Positions 34,755 through 44,030 are shown, counted from the stretch's first letter. The stretch is 64,000 nucleotides of DNA from Aeromicrobium panaciterrae (GCF_031457275.1 NZ_JAVDWH010000001.1:1488001-1552000), one strand, 5' to 3'. The notes: generated from the sequence alone by a model not told the origin. Numbers and translations are program-made.

Positions 34755-36193
34755 GACCAGCTGAACGCTTCCGGTTCGAGGACCTTCGTCCGCTTGGCGA
34801 ATGGCAGGGTCGCTCCCGGCCAGTTAGATGTGATGCGACCCGACGGGTGCCGGTACCAGTTCTCGCAGTACGACCACACCGAGACATCGAGCCGTTCCTG
34901 GATCTCGCGGTCGTACGCTTCCTCGGCCTCATCGGTCACCTGGACCGTGGTGTACTTGCCAGCCTTCAGGCGGTCGAGGGCCTGGCGCATGTGCCGGGCC
35001 TGGGCTTCGAGCATGTAGATGATCGACCCGCCGCCGAGGTTGGTGTTGGGTCCATAGGTCACGAACAGGTTGGGGAAGTTGGGGACGTAGATACCGAGGT
35101 ACGCGTGCGCGCCATCGGCCCACTGGGTCGCCAGCTTCCGTCCGCCGGTGCCCGTGATGTCGATCGACTCGAGGAAGTTCTGGGCGTCGAAGCCAGTCGC
35201 ATAGACGATCGCGTCGACCTTGTGTTCGTTGCCGTCAGCATCGACCACGCCGTCCGGGGTGACCGCGGCGACGGCGCTTGTGACGACGTCGACGTTGGCC
35301 TGCGCGAGCGCGGGATAGAACTCGTTGGAGAACAGGATCCGTTTGCAGCCCATCGGGTAGTCAGGCCGCAGCTTGGCGTTCAGCGTGGGCTCGGTGACCT
35401 GCTTGTCGAGGTGTCGCAGCGCGATCTTCTTGTTGATCCGGCCAACCCGCGACTCGTCTTTCAGACCCTTCGCGAACTGCTCCATGATTGCCCAGATGCC
35501 GCCGCGCTCGACGGTCTGAGTCACCGGCGCGACGCGGAACATCGTCTTGTGGAAGGCCTTGTACGGCTTGTCGGGCTTGGGCATCAGGTAGTTGGGGGAG
35601 CGTTGGAACACCGTGAGCCGAGCGGCCTTGTTGGCGAGGTGCGGGATGAACTGGACCGCGCTCGCGCCGGCGCCGACCACGGCAACCCTCTTGCCCGTTG
35701 CGTCGAAGTCGTGGTCCCACTCAGCGGAGTGGAACGAGGTGCCCTGGAAGGTCTCGATGCCCGGGATCGGGGGCAACTTGGGTAGGGATAGCTGGCCGAC
35801 GGCGCTGATCAGCACGTCGACCGTTTCGGTGGAGTCATCGGAGAACGTCACGGTCCACGTCGAGGTGCCTTCGTCCCAGGTCGCCGCAATGACTTCGCGG
35901 CCGAAACGCAGCAGGGGAGTGATGCCGTGCTTGTCGGCGACCTTGCGGATGTAGCTGTGAATCTCCTCCTGCAGCGCATAGCGGCGCGTCCAGCGGGGGT
36001 TGGGCTCGTACGAGTAGGAGTAGAGAGGTGACGGCACATCGCAGCCGGCGCCGGGGTAGGTGTTGTCGCGCCAGACTCCGCCGAGATCGTCGGCTCGCTC
36101 CCATAGGCGGAGATCGGTATGACCCGATCGCTTCAGCTCCACGGCCACGGCGACAGCGCCGAAGCCGGAACCGATGATCCCGATCGAAGTCAT
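34751..36193 (-). CDS. Flavin-containing (Baeyer-Villiger-type) monooxygenase
   Basis: The ATG at 36193 overlaps the tetR stop (ATGA) and gives 480 residues; the frame continues upstream only in antisense to tetR. The FAD motif IGIIGSGFGAVAVAVEL, the Baeyer-Villiger-type fingerprint FQGTSFHSAEWD and the NADPH motif VAVVGAGASAVQF are present. It is a different branch from the MymA-like enzyme (for example GGVWRDNTYPGAGCDVPSPLYSYS). It should oxygenate a ketone or similar lipophilic substrate. The cluster gives no further hint to the substrate. Confidence 0.9.
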   Translation of the reverse strand: MTSIGIIGSGFGAVAVAVELKRSGHTDLRLWERADDLGGVWRDNTYPGAGCDVPSPLYSYSYEPNPRWTRRYALQEEIHSYIRKVADKHGITPLLRFGREVIAATWDEGTSTWTVTFSDDSTETVDVLISAVGQLSLPKLPPIPGIETFQGTSFHSAEWDHDFDATGKRVAVVGAGASAVQFIPHLANKAARLTVFQRSPNYLMPKPDKPYKAFHKTMFRVAPVTQTVERGGIWAIMEQFAKGLKDESRVGRINKKIALRHLDKQVTEPTLNAKLRPDYPMGCKRILFSNEFYPALAQANVDVVTSAVAAVTPDGVVDADGNEHKVDAIVYATGFDAQNFLESIDITGTGGRKLATQWADGAHAYLGIYVPNFPNLFVTYGPNTNLGGGSIIYMLEAQARHMRQALDRLKAGKYTTVQVTDEAEEAYDREIQERLDVSVWSYCENWYRHPSGRITSNWPGATLPFAKRTKVLEPEAFSWS

Positions 36194-36771
36194 GCGTTCT
36201 CCTTCTGGACAAACAGCAGCACGGTGGTTGTGAGTAGGTCGAGGGCTTCGTCTCGCGTGAACGTACCGCGCTGCAGCCACTCTCGACATACGGCTTTGGT
36301 GAGCGTTGCGACCGGGCGCAGCCGGGCGCGCAACTGCGCGTCGTCGGGCAGACCGAGCGCATCGAGCACAAGGCGAGCGGCCCGATCGTCGGCCTCGTCG
36401 ATGACGGCCTGGATGTCTGAGCTGCCGTGCAGGTTTGCCGCACCACTCGCGTTGACCCATGCTTCGCCATACGTTGTCGCGGCGTCGAGGATCCAGGACA
36501 TCGTCAGTCGCGCGCGCTCTTCGAGCGACTTGCCCTCGAGTCCCTGGAGCGGCTGCTCGGGCATCAGCACTGACTCGCGCATGGCGGCGAGGAACAACTC
36601 GCGCTTGTCGCCGAAGTAGTGGTTGATGAGTCCGCGGGCTACGCCAGCTGCGGCCGCGAGCTCAACGGTCGAGACCTCGTCGTAGGGTCGCGTGGCGTAG
36701 AGATCCTGCGCCGCCTCGATGATCTGCTGGCGTCGCTCCGCGGGAGCGAGGCGAAGTCGGGCGGCAGTCAT
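36190..36771 (-). CDS. TetR-family regulator
   Basis: A 193-residue TetR protein. The N-terminal helix-turn-helix reads RRQQIIEAAQDLYATRPYDEVSTVELAAAAGVARGLINHYFGDKRELF, here split: helix 2-3 is VSTVELAAAAGVARGLINHYF. The C-terminal ligand domain has no recognised signature. It is the first gene of its operon and lies 57 bases from the divergent GMC oxidase gene, so it may control both directions. A short imperfect inverted repeat in that space is a candidate operator. Confidence 0.9.
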   Translation of the reverse strand: MTAARLRLAPAERRQQIIEAAQDLYATRPYDEVSTVELAAAAGVARGLINHYFGDKRELFLAAMRESVLMPEQPLQGLEGKSLEERARLTMSWILDAATTYGEAWVNASGAANLHGSSDIQAVIDEADDRAARLVLDALGLPDDAQLRARLRPVATLTKAVCREWLQRGTFTRDEALDLLTTTVLLFVQKENA

Positions 36772-36792
36772 GCGAGACAGTTTCGCGGCCTA

Positions 36793-36807
36793 TTGGCAGA
36801 GTGTCAA
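36793..36807. promoter_or_regulatory. Candidate TetR operator between tetR and the GMC oxidase gene
   Basis: TTGGCA-GAG-TGTCAA is an inverted repeat with one mismatch. It lies 22 bases from the tetR ATG and 22 bases from the start of the divergent gene. Its position fits autoregulation, but the arms are short. Confidence 0.4.
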
Positions 36808-36828
36808 CAAGAGTCGTACGATCTGCGC

Positions 36829-38517
36829 ATGACACATGACTACGACGTCCTGGTGGTGGGATCCGGCTTCGGCGGCAGCGTCGCTGCGCTGCGGCTGACG
36901 GAGAAGGGCTACCGCGTCGGAGTCATCGAGGCCGGGCGACGATTCACCGACGATGAACTGCCGGAGACGTCTTGGCGAGTGCGTCGCTACATGTGGGCAC
37001 CGTGGGCTCGCTGCTTCGGCATTCTGCGCATCACTCTGCTCAAGGACGTGCTGATCGCGAGCGGCGCAGGCGTTGGCGGCGGTTCGCTGGTCTACGCCAA
37101 CACGCTGTACGAACCGCTAGACGACTTCTACAACGATCCGCAGTGGGCTGACATCGCCGATTGGAAATCCGAGCTGGCGCCGCACTATGCACAGGCCAAG
37201 AAGATGCTCGGCGTCACGACGTACGGCGGCCACACCCCGGCCGACGACGTCATGCAGGCGATCGCGAACGACTACGGCGTGGGGGACACGTTCCACCCGG
37301 CAGATGTTGGTGTCCTGTTCGGCCCAGAGCCCGGCGCCGTGATCGAAGACCCGTTCTTCGGAGGTGCCGGACCAGCTCGCAAGGCCTGTATCAACTGCGG
37401 CGCCTGCATGACGGGGTGCCGTCACAACTCCAAGAACACGTTGGTCAAGAACTACCTCTACCTCGCCGAGCAGGCTGGCGCTGAAGTGCGCCCAATGACC
37501 CGCGTGGTCGACGTACGCCCGCACGCAGACGGATATCGGGTGAGCACGCGCCGTACGGGAAACCCGCTGCGCCGACGCACCGTCACCGCAGGTCAGGTTG
37601 TGTTTGCAGGCAATGCGCTGAACACTCAGCGACTGCTGCACAAGCTGCGGCTGCGCTCACTGCCGAAGCTGTCTCCGCGGGTCGGCGAGCTGAGCCGTAC
37701 GAACTCCGAGGCCGTGCTGACCGCACGCTCGGCAGACAAGAACGCGGACTACACACCGGGTATCGCGATCACGTCATCGTTCCACCCCGATCGACAGACT
37801 CATATCGAGCCGGTTCGCTACGGGCGCGGCTCGGGGCTTCTGAGCCTCATGAACATGGCGCTGCCCGATCGGCCCGGTCCTGGTGGGCGATTCCGTGCGG
37901 TCCTTCGCGGCTATCGGCAACTGGGCGTGCGGGGCACGCTTCGGCTCCACAGCCCGCGCCGCTGGGCCGAGCAGTCGGTGATCATCCTGGTCATGCAGTC
38001 GCTCGACAACTCGATCACGACATACCTGAAGCGCGGACTGTTCGGTCGCAAGATGACGAGCAAGCAGGGGAGTGGTGAGCCGAACCCCGCGTACATCCCC
38101 GTTGCCGACAGCTCGGCCAAGGACATCGCGCAGCAGATTGGCGGCTACCCGGGCGCGGCGTTCGGCGAGCTCGCTGGCGTACCGCTCACGGCCCATTTCA
38201 TCGGCGGCTGCGTCATCGGTACGACTGCAGACACCGGCGTGATCGATCCGTATCAACGCGTCCACGGCTACGAGGGACTCCACATCACAGATGGGTCGGC
38301 GATCACTGCCAACCTTGGCGTCAACCCCTCGTTGACGATCGCGGCTCAGGCCGAACGTGCGATGGCGCTGTGGCCCAACAAGGGCGAAGTTGATGCGCGA
38401 CCAGCCCTCGGTGAGCCGTACGTACGCGTTGCCGCGGTCGCTCCGGTACGCCCTGCGGTCCCGGCCGGAGCGCCCGCTGCGTTGCTGCTCCCAGTCCCGG
38501 CGGTTCCGCCGCGCTGA
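36829..38517 (+). CDS. GMC-family oxidoreductase, ChoD-like
   Basis: The ATG at 36829 gives 562 residues. The FAD motif VVGSGFGGSVAALRLTEKGY and the GMC signature SGAGVGGGSLVYAN are present, and the C-terminus carries GLHITDGSAITANLGVNPSL. The Cys-rich segment CINCGACMTGC followed by NSKNTLVKNYLYLAE is typical of the ChoD (Rv3409c) group, annotated as cholesterol oxidase in mycobacteria; the true substrate there is debated. The C-terminal 60 residues are rich in Pro and Ala and look unstructured. It is divergent from the tetR operon. Confidence 0.88.
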   Translation: MTHDYDVLVVGSGFGGSVAALRLTEKGYRVGVIEAGRRFTDDELPETSWRVRRYMWAPWARCFGILRITLLKDVLIASGAGVGGGSLVYANTLYEPLDDFYNDPQWADIADWKSELAPHYAQAKKMLGVTTYGGHTPADDVMQAIANDYGVGDTFHPADVGVLFGPEPGAVIEDPFFGGAGPARKACINCGACMTGCRHNSKNTLVKNYLYLAEQAGAEVRPMTRVVDVRPHADGYRVSTRRTGNPLRRRTVTAGQVVFAGNALNTQRLLHKLRLRSLPKLSPRVGELSRTNSEAVLTARSADKNADYTPGIAITSSFHPDRQTHIEPVRYGRGSGLLSLMNMALPDRPGPGGRFRAVLRGYRQLGVRGTLRLHSPRRWAEQSVIILVMQSLDNSITTYLKRGLFGRKMTSKQGSGEPNPAYIPVADSSAKDIAQQIGGYPGAAFGELAGVPLTAHFIGGCVIGTTADTGVIDPYQRVHGYEGLHITDGSAITANLGVNPSLTIAAQAERAMALWPNKGEVDARPALGEPYVRVAAVAPVRPAVPAGAPAALLLPVPAVPPR

Positions 38518-38598
38518 CCTCGCGCGACTGGCTGAGATACGGTGGGCGCAAGCAGAACGCGCCACCCGTAGGGCGCGTCATATCTACCGAGGTGCCCC

Positions 38599-40575
38599 AT
38601 GTCGCAGTTGTCCATCGTGATTAACGCCGATGCTCAGAAGGTCGACGCAGGGACGAAGGCTTGGCAGTTGTTCGCCGAGTTGCCGGAGATCATTGCTGCC
38701 CGCGTCAACGGTGACCTGAAGGACCTCGCGTACGAGCTCGCCGACGGCGACTCTGTCGAAGGCGTTGCGATCGACTCCAGCGATGGCCGCGACATCCTGC
38801 GCCACTCGACCGCGCACGTCATGGCCCAGGCCGTCCAAGAGTTGTTCCCCGACGCCAAGCTCGGCATCGGCCCGCCGATCACTGACGGCTTCTACTACGA
38901 CTTCGACGTCGCTGAGCCGTTCGTACCCGAGGACCTCGAGAAGATCGAGACCCGGATGCGCAAGATCATCAAGGAAGGTCAGAAGTTTGACCGCCGCGAG
39001 ATCAGCGACGACGCAGCGCGCACTGAGCTCGCCAACGAGCCCTACAAGCTCGAGCTGATCGGTTTGAAGTCGAAGGCCGGTGACGCAGCCGAAGGCGCCA
39101 GCGTCGAGGTCGGCGAGGGCGGACTGACGATCTACGACAACCTCAAGCGCGACGGCTCAGTCGCCTGGGGCGACCTGTGTCGCGGCCCGCACCTGCCGAC
39201 CACCAAGCGCATCCCGGCGTTCACGCTGATGCGCAGCGCCGCCGCGTACTGGCGTGGCGACGAGAAGAACAAGCAGCTGCAGCGCATCTATGGCACCGCC
39301 TGGGAGACCAAGGAAGCCCTCGACGAGCACCTGCACCGCATCGAAGAGGCCCAGCGTCGCGATCACCGTCGCCTCGGCCAGGAGCTCGACCTTTACAGCT
39401 TCCCCGACGAGATCGGCTCCGGTCTGCCGGTGTTCCACCCGCGCGGTGGTGTCATCAAGCGCGAGATGGAGGACTACGTACGTCGTCGGCACATCGAAGA
39501 AGGCTTCGAATACGTCGGCACTCCGCACATCGCCAAGGAGGGGCTCTTCTACACATCGGGCCACCTCCCGTACTACGGCGAAGGCATGTTCCCTGCGCTG
39601 GAGCTCGACGGCGGCGACTACCGCATCAAGGCCATGAACTGCCCGATGCACAACCTGATCTACCGGTCGCGCCAGCGCTCCTACCGAGAGCTGCCACTGC
39701 GACTGTTCGAGTTCGGTCACGTCTACCGCAACGAGAAGTCGGGCGTGATCCACGGGCTGACCCGCGTACGCGGCTTCTCGCAGGACGACTCGCACTCGTA
39801 CGTGACTCCGGAGCAGGCGCCCGACGAGATCAGGCATCTGCTGAACTTCTGCCTCAGCCTGTTCCGCGACTTCGGACTCGACGACTTCTATCTCGAGCTG
39901 TCCACCCGCGACGACTCCAAGCCGGACAAGTTCATCGGCTCAGACGAGGAATGGGCGGTCGCCACCAAGGTGCTCGAGGATGTCTGCATCGAGAGCGGAC
40001 TGGAGCTCGTCCCCGATCCCGGCGGCGCCGCGTACTACGGCCCGAAGGTGTCGGTCCAGGCTCGCGACGCGATCGGTCGTACCTGGCAGATGTCGACGAT
40101 CCAGTACGACTTCAACATGCCGTCTGAGGCTCGCTTCAACCTTGAGTACGTCGCCGCTGACGGTTCGCGCCAGCAACCGGTGATGATCCACTCGGCGAAG
40201 TTCGGCTCGATCGAACGTTTCATCGGTGTCCTCGTCGAGCACTACGCGGGAGCGTTCCCTCCGTGGCTCGCGCCTGTGCAGGTCGTCGGCATCCCGGTCG
40301 CTGAGCGTCACGCCGACTATCTGTATGAGCTCGCAAAGAAGCTCAAGTCCAAGGGCATTCGGGTCGAGGTCGACAACTCCGATGAGCGCATGCAGAAGAA
40401 GATCCGCAACGCGCAGACCCAGAAGGTCCCGTTCATGCTGATCGCCGGAGACGACGACATCGAGGCCGGCGCTGTTTCGTTCCGCTACCGCAGCGGCAAC
40501 CAGGACAACGGTGTGCCGATCGACGATGCGATTGCCCGCATCGCCGAAGCGATCGAGCAGCGCGTACAGGTATGA
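38599..40575 (+). CDS. thrS: Threonine-tRNA ligase
   Basis: A full-length class II synthetase of 658 residues: an N-terminal TGS domain, the editing domain with HSTAHVMAQ and the Cys-His pair CRGPH, the catalytic core with zinc ligands in MNCPMHN and later His residues ([16 protein letters not shown] and [13 protein letters not shown]), and an anticodon-binding domain. It charges tRNA-Thr. The 81-base leader shows no T-box and only a modest GC-rich hairpin. The HIT protein and pgsA follow on the same strand. Confidence 0.97.
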   Translation: MSQLSIVINADAQKVDAGTKAWQLFAELPEIIAARVNGDLKDLAYELADGDSVEGVAIDSSDGRDILRHSTAHVMAQAVQELFPDAKLGIGPPITDGFYYDFDVAEPFVPEDLEKIETRMRKIIKEGQKFDRREISDDAARTELANEPYKLELIGLKSKAGDAAEGASVEVGEGGLTIYDNLKRDGSVAWGDLCRGPHLPTTKRIPAFTLMRSAAAYWRGDEKNKQLQRIYGTAWETKEALDEHLHRIEEAQRRDHRRLGQELDLYSFPDEIGSGLPVFHPRGGVIKREMEDYVRRRHIEEGFEYVGTPHIAKEGLFYTSGHLPYYGEGMFPALELDGGDYRIKAMNCPMHNLIYRSRQRSYRELPLRLFEFGHVYRNEKSGVIHGLTRVRGFSQDDSHSYVTPEQAPDEIRHLLNFCLSLFRDFGLDDFYLELSTRDDSKPDKFIGSDEEWAVATKVLEDVCIESGLELVPDPGGAAYYGPKVSVQARDAIGRTWQMSTIQYDFNMPSEARFNLEYVAADGSRQQPVMIHSAKFGSIERFIGVLVEHYAGAFPPWLAPVQVVGIPVAERHADYLYELAKKLKSKGIRVEVDNSDERMQKKIRNAQTQKVPFMLIAGDDDIEAGAVSFRYRSGNQDNGVPIDDAIARIAEAIEQRVQV

Positions 40576-40651
40576 GCGAGCGCAGCGAGCGAACAATCAG
40601 AGCTGTCGTGGCGGTGACTCCGTATCGTGCCTTTTCCACGGAGGTGCCGAC

Positions 40652-41194
40652 ATGACCGACGAGCAGCAGGGCGTGGGGGAGGCGGACGCGTTCCAGAGAC
40701 TCTGGACGCCACACCGCATCGTCTACATCAAGGGCGAGAACAAGCCCGAGACTGCCGATGAAGCCGACTGCCCGTTCTGCCGAATCCCCAAGATGGACGA
40801 CGCTGAAGGGCTCATCGTCTATCGCGGGAAATCGGCGTACGCGGTGCTCAACCTCTACCCGTACAACGCCGGCCACCTGCTCGTATGCCCGTACCGTCAC
40901 GTCGCCGACTACACCGAGCTGACCGAGGACGAGACCGTCGAAGTTGCTGCGATCACGAAGCAGGCGATGCAGACGATGCGCGAGGTCACCAACCCGCACG
41001 GGTTCAACCTCGGCATGAATCAAGGTCCCGTGGCCGGAGCCGGCATTGCTGCCCATTTGCACCAGCATGTGGTGCCACGCTGGGGTGGAGACGCCAACTT
41101 CCTACCCGTCATCGGACACACCAAGACCATGCCCCAACTCCTGGGTGATACACGCGAGATGCTCGCTGCCGCCTGGCCAACCGCGAAGGACTAG
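40652..41194 (+). CDS. HIT family hydrolase
   Basis: The ATG at 40652, preceded by GGAGG, gives 180 residues. The histidine triad HLHQHVVPRW is intact. A zinc-like pair CPFC near residue 41 is typical of the actinobacterial HIT proteins found between thrS and pgsA. These enzymes hydrolyse nucleotide conjugates such as AMP-lysine, or diadenosine phosphates. It lies 3 bases before pgsA. Confidence 0.92.
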   Translation: MTDEQQGVGEADAFQRLWTPHRIVYIKGENKPETADEADCPFCRIPKMDDAEGLIVYRGKSAYAVLNLYPYNAGHLLVCPYRHVADYTELTEDETVEVAAITKQAMQTMREVTNPHGFNLGMNQGPVAGAGIAAHLHQHVVPRWGGDANFLPVIGHTKTMPQLLGDTREMLAAAWPTAKD

Positions 41195-41197
41195 ATC

Positions 41198-41839
41198 GTG
41201 CTCGAACGTTTTCGCCAGTTCTGGACCAATGTGTGGGCTCCGCTCGCCGACCGCCTCCTCAAGTGGGGCGTCACGCCTGACCAGGTGACGATCGTTGGAA
41301 CGATCGGCGTCAGCGCCGGTGCTCTGTGGTTCTTCCCCCGTGGGCAGTTCTTCGTCGGCGTCCTGGTCGTCACGGCGTTCGTGTTCAGCGACATCATGGA
41401 CGGCTACATGGCGCGCAAATCTGGCCAGTCGTCCAAATGGGGTGCCTTCCTTGATTCGACCCTCGACCGCTTCGGCGACGCAGCGATCTTCGGCGGGCTC
41501 GTCCTCTATTACTCCGGTGCCTTCCTGGGCAAGGCGCCCGAGGCTGACCTCGGCGACCCGCGTCTCTACCTTTGCTTGAGCCTTGCCTGCCTCGTTCTCG
41601 GTTCGATCACCTCGTACGCTCGCGCGCGCGCCGAGAGCCTTGGCATGACGGCCAAGGGTGGCATCGCAGAACGTGCTGACCGGCTCGTCGCAATCTTGGT
41701 CATGACAGGTCTGGCAGGACTTTTCGAGCAGCCTTGGATGCGTGAAATCACGCTGTGGGCACTCGCGCTGGCCAGCCTCATCACGGTGTTCCAGCGCCTG
41801 ATCATGGTTCACAAGCAAGCCGTCGGCGAAAAGTTGTAA
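41198..41839 (+). CDS. pgsA: CDP-alcohol phosphatidyltransferase (PgsA type)
   Basis: A 213-residue membrane enzyme starting at GTG 41198. The CDP-alcohol motif is complete: FSDIMDGYMARKSGQSSKWG, then AFLDSTLDRFGD. Around six hydrophobic segments follow. The place after thrS and a HIT gene is that of the actinobacterial phosphatidylinositol-phosphate synthase (PgsA1), so inositol phosphate is a likely acceptor, but the motif alone does not exclude glycerol phosphate. The expected downstream mannosyltransferase is absent; a sigma factor gene follows. Confidence 0.9.
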   Translation: MLERFRQFWTNVWAPLADRLLKWGVTPDQVTIVGTIGVSAGALWFFPRGQFFVGVLVVTAFVFSDIMDGYMARKSGQSSKWGAFLDSTLDRFGDAAIFGGLVLYYSGAFLGKAPEADLGDPRLYLCLSLACLVLGSITSYARARAESLGMTAKGGIAERADRLVAILVMTGLAGLFEQPWMREITLWALALASLITVFQRLIMVHKQAVGEKL

Positions 41840-41868
41840 GACTTCGCACGCTCGCGACTCCTACATAC
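41829..41868 (+). promoter_or_regulatory. Candidate promoter of the sigma factor gene (two-box motif)
   Basis: AAAAGTTGTAAG (41829-41840) and CTCCTACATAC (41858-41868) are separated by 17 bases. The same pair with a spacing of 18 occurs upstream of the exported-protein gene at 44127. The first box overlaps the pgsA stop codon. The shared pair suggests promoters read by the sigma factor encoded between them. Confidence 0.5.
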
Positions 41869-41887
41869 GGAATTGACCGTACGTAGG
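41860..41887. repeat. Inverted repeat upstream of the sigma factor gene
   Basis: CCTACATACGG and CCGTACGTAGG form 11-base arms with one mismatch around the 6-base centre AATTGA. The left arm overlaps the second promoter box; the right arm reaches into the purine-rich GTAGGAAGGAAG. It could be an operator or a weak hairpin at the start of the transcript. Confidence 0.55.
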
Positions 41888-41938
41888 AAGGAAGACCGAT
41901 GTCGTGGCTATACGTCTCATCCCACATAGGATGCGAAC

Positions 41939-43573
41939 GTGACTTCCGCGACCGGATCAGCCGCGCCGACCGACGCGGAGCTCGTCGCCGGAGTACTAGC
42001 AGCCGATCGCGAGGCCTTTGCCGCGGTCTACGACAAGTACGGCAACAAGTTGTACGACTTCGCCTACTCGATGCTGCGTCAGCGCGAGGATGCCGCGGAT
42101 GCCGTGGCGGACTCCTTCGTGATCGTCGCGGAACGTATCAACCAGTTGCGGGAGGCCGACCGGCTTCGACCGTGGCTGTACTCCATCGTGCGCAGCGAGT
42201 GCCTGCGTACGCTCCGAGCCCGCAAACGCGTGGACTATGGCGGCGAGGAGCAGCTGATCAACATGGCTGACGACGCCCTCACACCAGATCAGGAAGCCGA
42301 ACGCTCCGCCGCGCAGAAGATCGTGTGGGACGCGGCGGCCGGACTCGCCGAGCGCGATCGCGCCCTGCTCGACCTGCACCTCCGTCAGGGTCTCGAGGGT
42401 GCCGAGCTTGGTGAGGCCATGGGCGTCTCAGCAGCCAACGCGTACACAATGCTCAACCGCCTGCGCGCCCAAGTTGACCGTTCGCTGGGTGCTTTGCTGA
42501 TCGCCCGCCTCGGCCGCGATGACTGCGACGAGCTCGACGAACTGCTCGCCGACTGGGACGGTACGTTTTCGCCGCTCATCCGCAAGCGCGTCTCGCGTCA
42601 CGTTGACGACTGCGACGTATGCGGCGAGCGCCGCAAGAAGATCCTCAGCCCATGGATGCTGCTTGCCGGCGTACCGATGTTCGCTGCACCTGCCTTCTTG
42701 CGTGATCGCGTCATCCAGGACACCCAGCTCGTCGCGTACACGACGCCGTCGGGGGAGCCACTCACGACCACCACCGCATCTGCGCCCGCCAAGGGCAAGG
42801 TGTCCACCAAGACGAAGGTCGCTGGTGCAGCCGTGGCGGCCGTCGTCCTCATCGGTGGCACGGCAGCAACCGTTGCCTTGCAGAACGACGACAGCCCCAA
42901 GGATATTGCGGCTTCGTCTGCGACGCCGACCCCGTCGCCGACCCCCACTGAGTCGATCGCATCGCCCTCGGCGAAACCAGTCGAGCCTGGCACGCTGACG
43001 TTGTCGACCACCGCCATCGCGCTTGGTAGAAGCGCCAGCAACTCGACCTTTGTATTGACCAACACCGGCGGCAAGGCCGTGAACTATCAGCTGACCTCAA
43101 GCGCAGGGTGGCTCACCGCTTCGCCGAGCACCGGCAAGGTCAAAGCAGGCAAAGCCGTACAGATTGCCGTTCACGCCAACCGTGGCGCAGTCGCTGAAGG
43201 CAAGTCGGCCGGCACGATTGGCGTGTCGTGGGGGGCTGGCAGCGGGAAGGTCGCTGTCACCCTCACCCAGGAGCGCAACCCCAACGTCGGGCGGCCGAGT
43301 GCTGGAGACAGTCCAACCTGTGAAGACCCGACCGTTCCGGTGAGGGCAACCGTGACAGACGAAAGTGGCTTGTCGTCGGTCAGATTGCGCTGGAGCGTCA
43401 ACGGTCAATCCGGCACGGAGACCATGCACAAGGAGGGCTCGCGCTGGGTTGCCCAGATGGGCCCAGTCAACTTCGGCGGCAAGGTGACGATGCGAGTCGT
43501 GGCCACCGACACCCGCGGCAACAGTGCGACTGGGCCTGCTGGCTCCGTCCAGGCAACGCCCTGCCCGGGATAG
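41939..43573 (+). CDS. ECF sigma factor fused to a ZAS-like motif, a membrane segment and an extracellular region
   Basis: A 544-residue protein starting at GTG 41939 (an in-frame stop lies 10 bases upstream). Residues 10-90 form sigma region 2 (YDKYGNKLYDFAYSMLRQRE, ADSFVIVAERI), and 128-180 region 4 with its helix-turn-helix. Residues 221-228 are HVDDCDVC, the H-x3-C-x2-C motif of zinc anti-sigma factors. A membrane segment (about 294-314), a Pro/Thr/Ser linker and two beta-rich extracellular domains follow, the first like a BACON/Ig domain. Sigma factor, restraint and sensor thus seem joined in one chain; release by proteolysis is an inference. Confidence 0.88.
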   Translation: MTSATGSAAPTDAELVAGVLAADREAFAAVYDKYGNKLYDFAYSMLRQREDAADAVADSFVIVAERINQLREADRLRPWLYSIVRSECLRTLRARKRVDYGGEEQLINMADDALTPDQEAERSAAQKIVWDAAAGLAERDRALLDLHLRQGLEGAELGEAMGVSAANAYTMLNRLRAQVDRSLGALLIARLGRDDCDELDELLADWDGTFSPLIRKRVSRHVDDCDVCGERRKKILSPWMLLAGVPMFAAPAFLRDRVIQDTQLVAYTTPSGEPLTTTTASAPAKGKVSTKTKVAGAAVAAVVLIGGTAATVALQNDDSPKDIAASSATPTPSPTPTESIASPSAKPVEPGTLTLSTTAIALGRSASNSTFVLTNTGGKAVNYQLTSSAGWLTASPSTGKVKAGKAVQIAVHANRGAVAEGKSAGTIGVSWGAGSGKVAVTLTQERNPNVGRPSAGDSPTCEDPTVPVRATVTDESGLSSVRLRWSVNGQSGTETMHKEGSRWVAQMGPVNFGGKVTMRVVATDTRGNSATGPAGSVQATPCPG

Positions 43574-43593
43574 CCCGGTTGAGACACCACAAA

Positions 43594-43625
43594 CCCGATC
43601 AACTCACCTGAGGCGATTGATCGGG
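43594..43625. terminator. Bidirectional hairpin terminator
   Basis: CCCGATCAA and TTGATCGGG form a perfect 9-bp stem with an inner CTCA-CC-TGAG palindrome in the 14-base loop. It lies between convergent genes, with short T-containing tails on both strands. Confidence 0.65.
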
Positions 43626-43640
43626 CTTGGGGCCGTTTGG

Positions 43641-43904
43641 TCAACGGATGTCGTACTTCGTCTTCATCGCTTCGTTGCGGTTCTCGCGGATGCCCAGTGC
43701 GGAGATCGCACCAACCGTCGAGAGAAGGACGAAGAAGTACGTCGCGGTGGTCATGTCGACGACCGAAGCGAAGGCGACCGTAGCGACGGTGAGGGCAACG
43801 AGTGCTGCCGTACCGGCGAGGGCCTTGCCCACGAATACTGCGTTGCGGACGACGTTGCTACTGATGCGGATGGTGGGAGCTTGGATGTTCTGGATGGTGG
43901 TCAT
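43641..43904 (-). CDS. Small two-pass membrane protein of unknown function
   Basis: An 87-residue protein with two hydrophobic segments (ALAGTAALVALTVATVAFA and TYFFVLLSTVGAISALG). The ATG has GGAGAAC upstream. I recognise no family. It is convergent with the sigma factor gene and divergent from the exported-protein gene at 44127. Confidence 0.65.
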   Translation of the reverse strand: MTTIQNIQAPTIRISSNVVRNAVFVGKALAGTAALVALTVATVAFASVVDMTTATYFFVLLSTVGAISALGIRENRNEAMKTKYDIR

Positions 43905-44030
43905 CTTGTTCTCCTGGTGTGTGGGGTCGAGCTGGTGACACCAGAGTGTTAGACACCCCTTGAGAGAACCTTTCGATGAATTTGAGACTGGAATACCAAC
44001 GAAATATGTACGCGCAGAAAAGATCTTCAG

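Noticed and set aside
38518..38598. A possible T-box or leader attenuator before thrS
   Set aside because: The 81-base space is too short for a T-box and lacks the specifier-loop and T-box sequences; only a modest GC-rich pairing is present.
41899..42270. A 123-codon frame with a strong ribosome site, overlapping the sigma factor gene
   Set aside because: Apart from its first 13 codons it runs in another frame of the sigma gene, and its Arg/Ser-rich composition is that of a shadow. The sigma gene has an in-frame stop upstream, so no longer N-terminus is possible without a frameshift.
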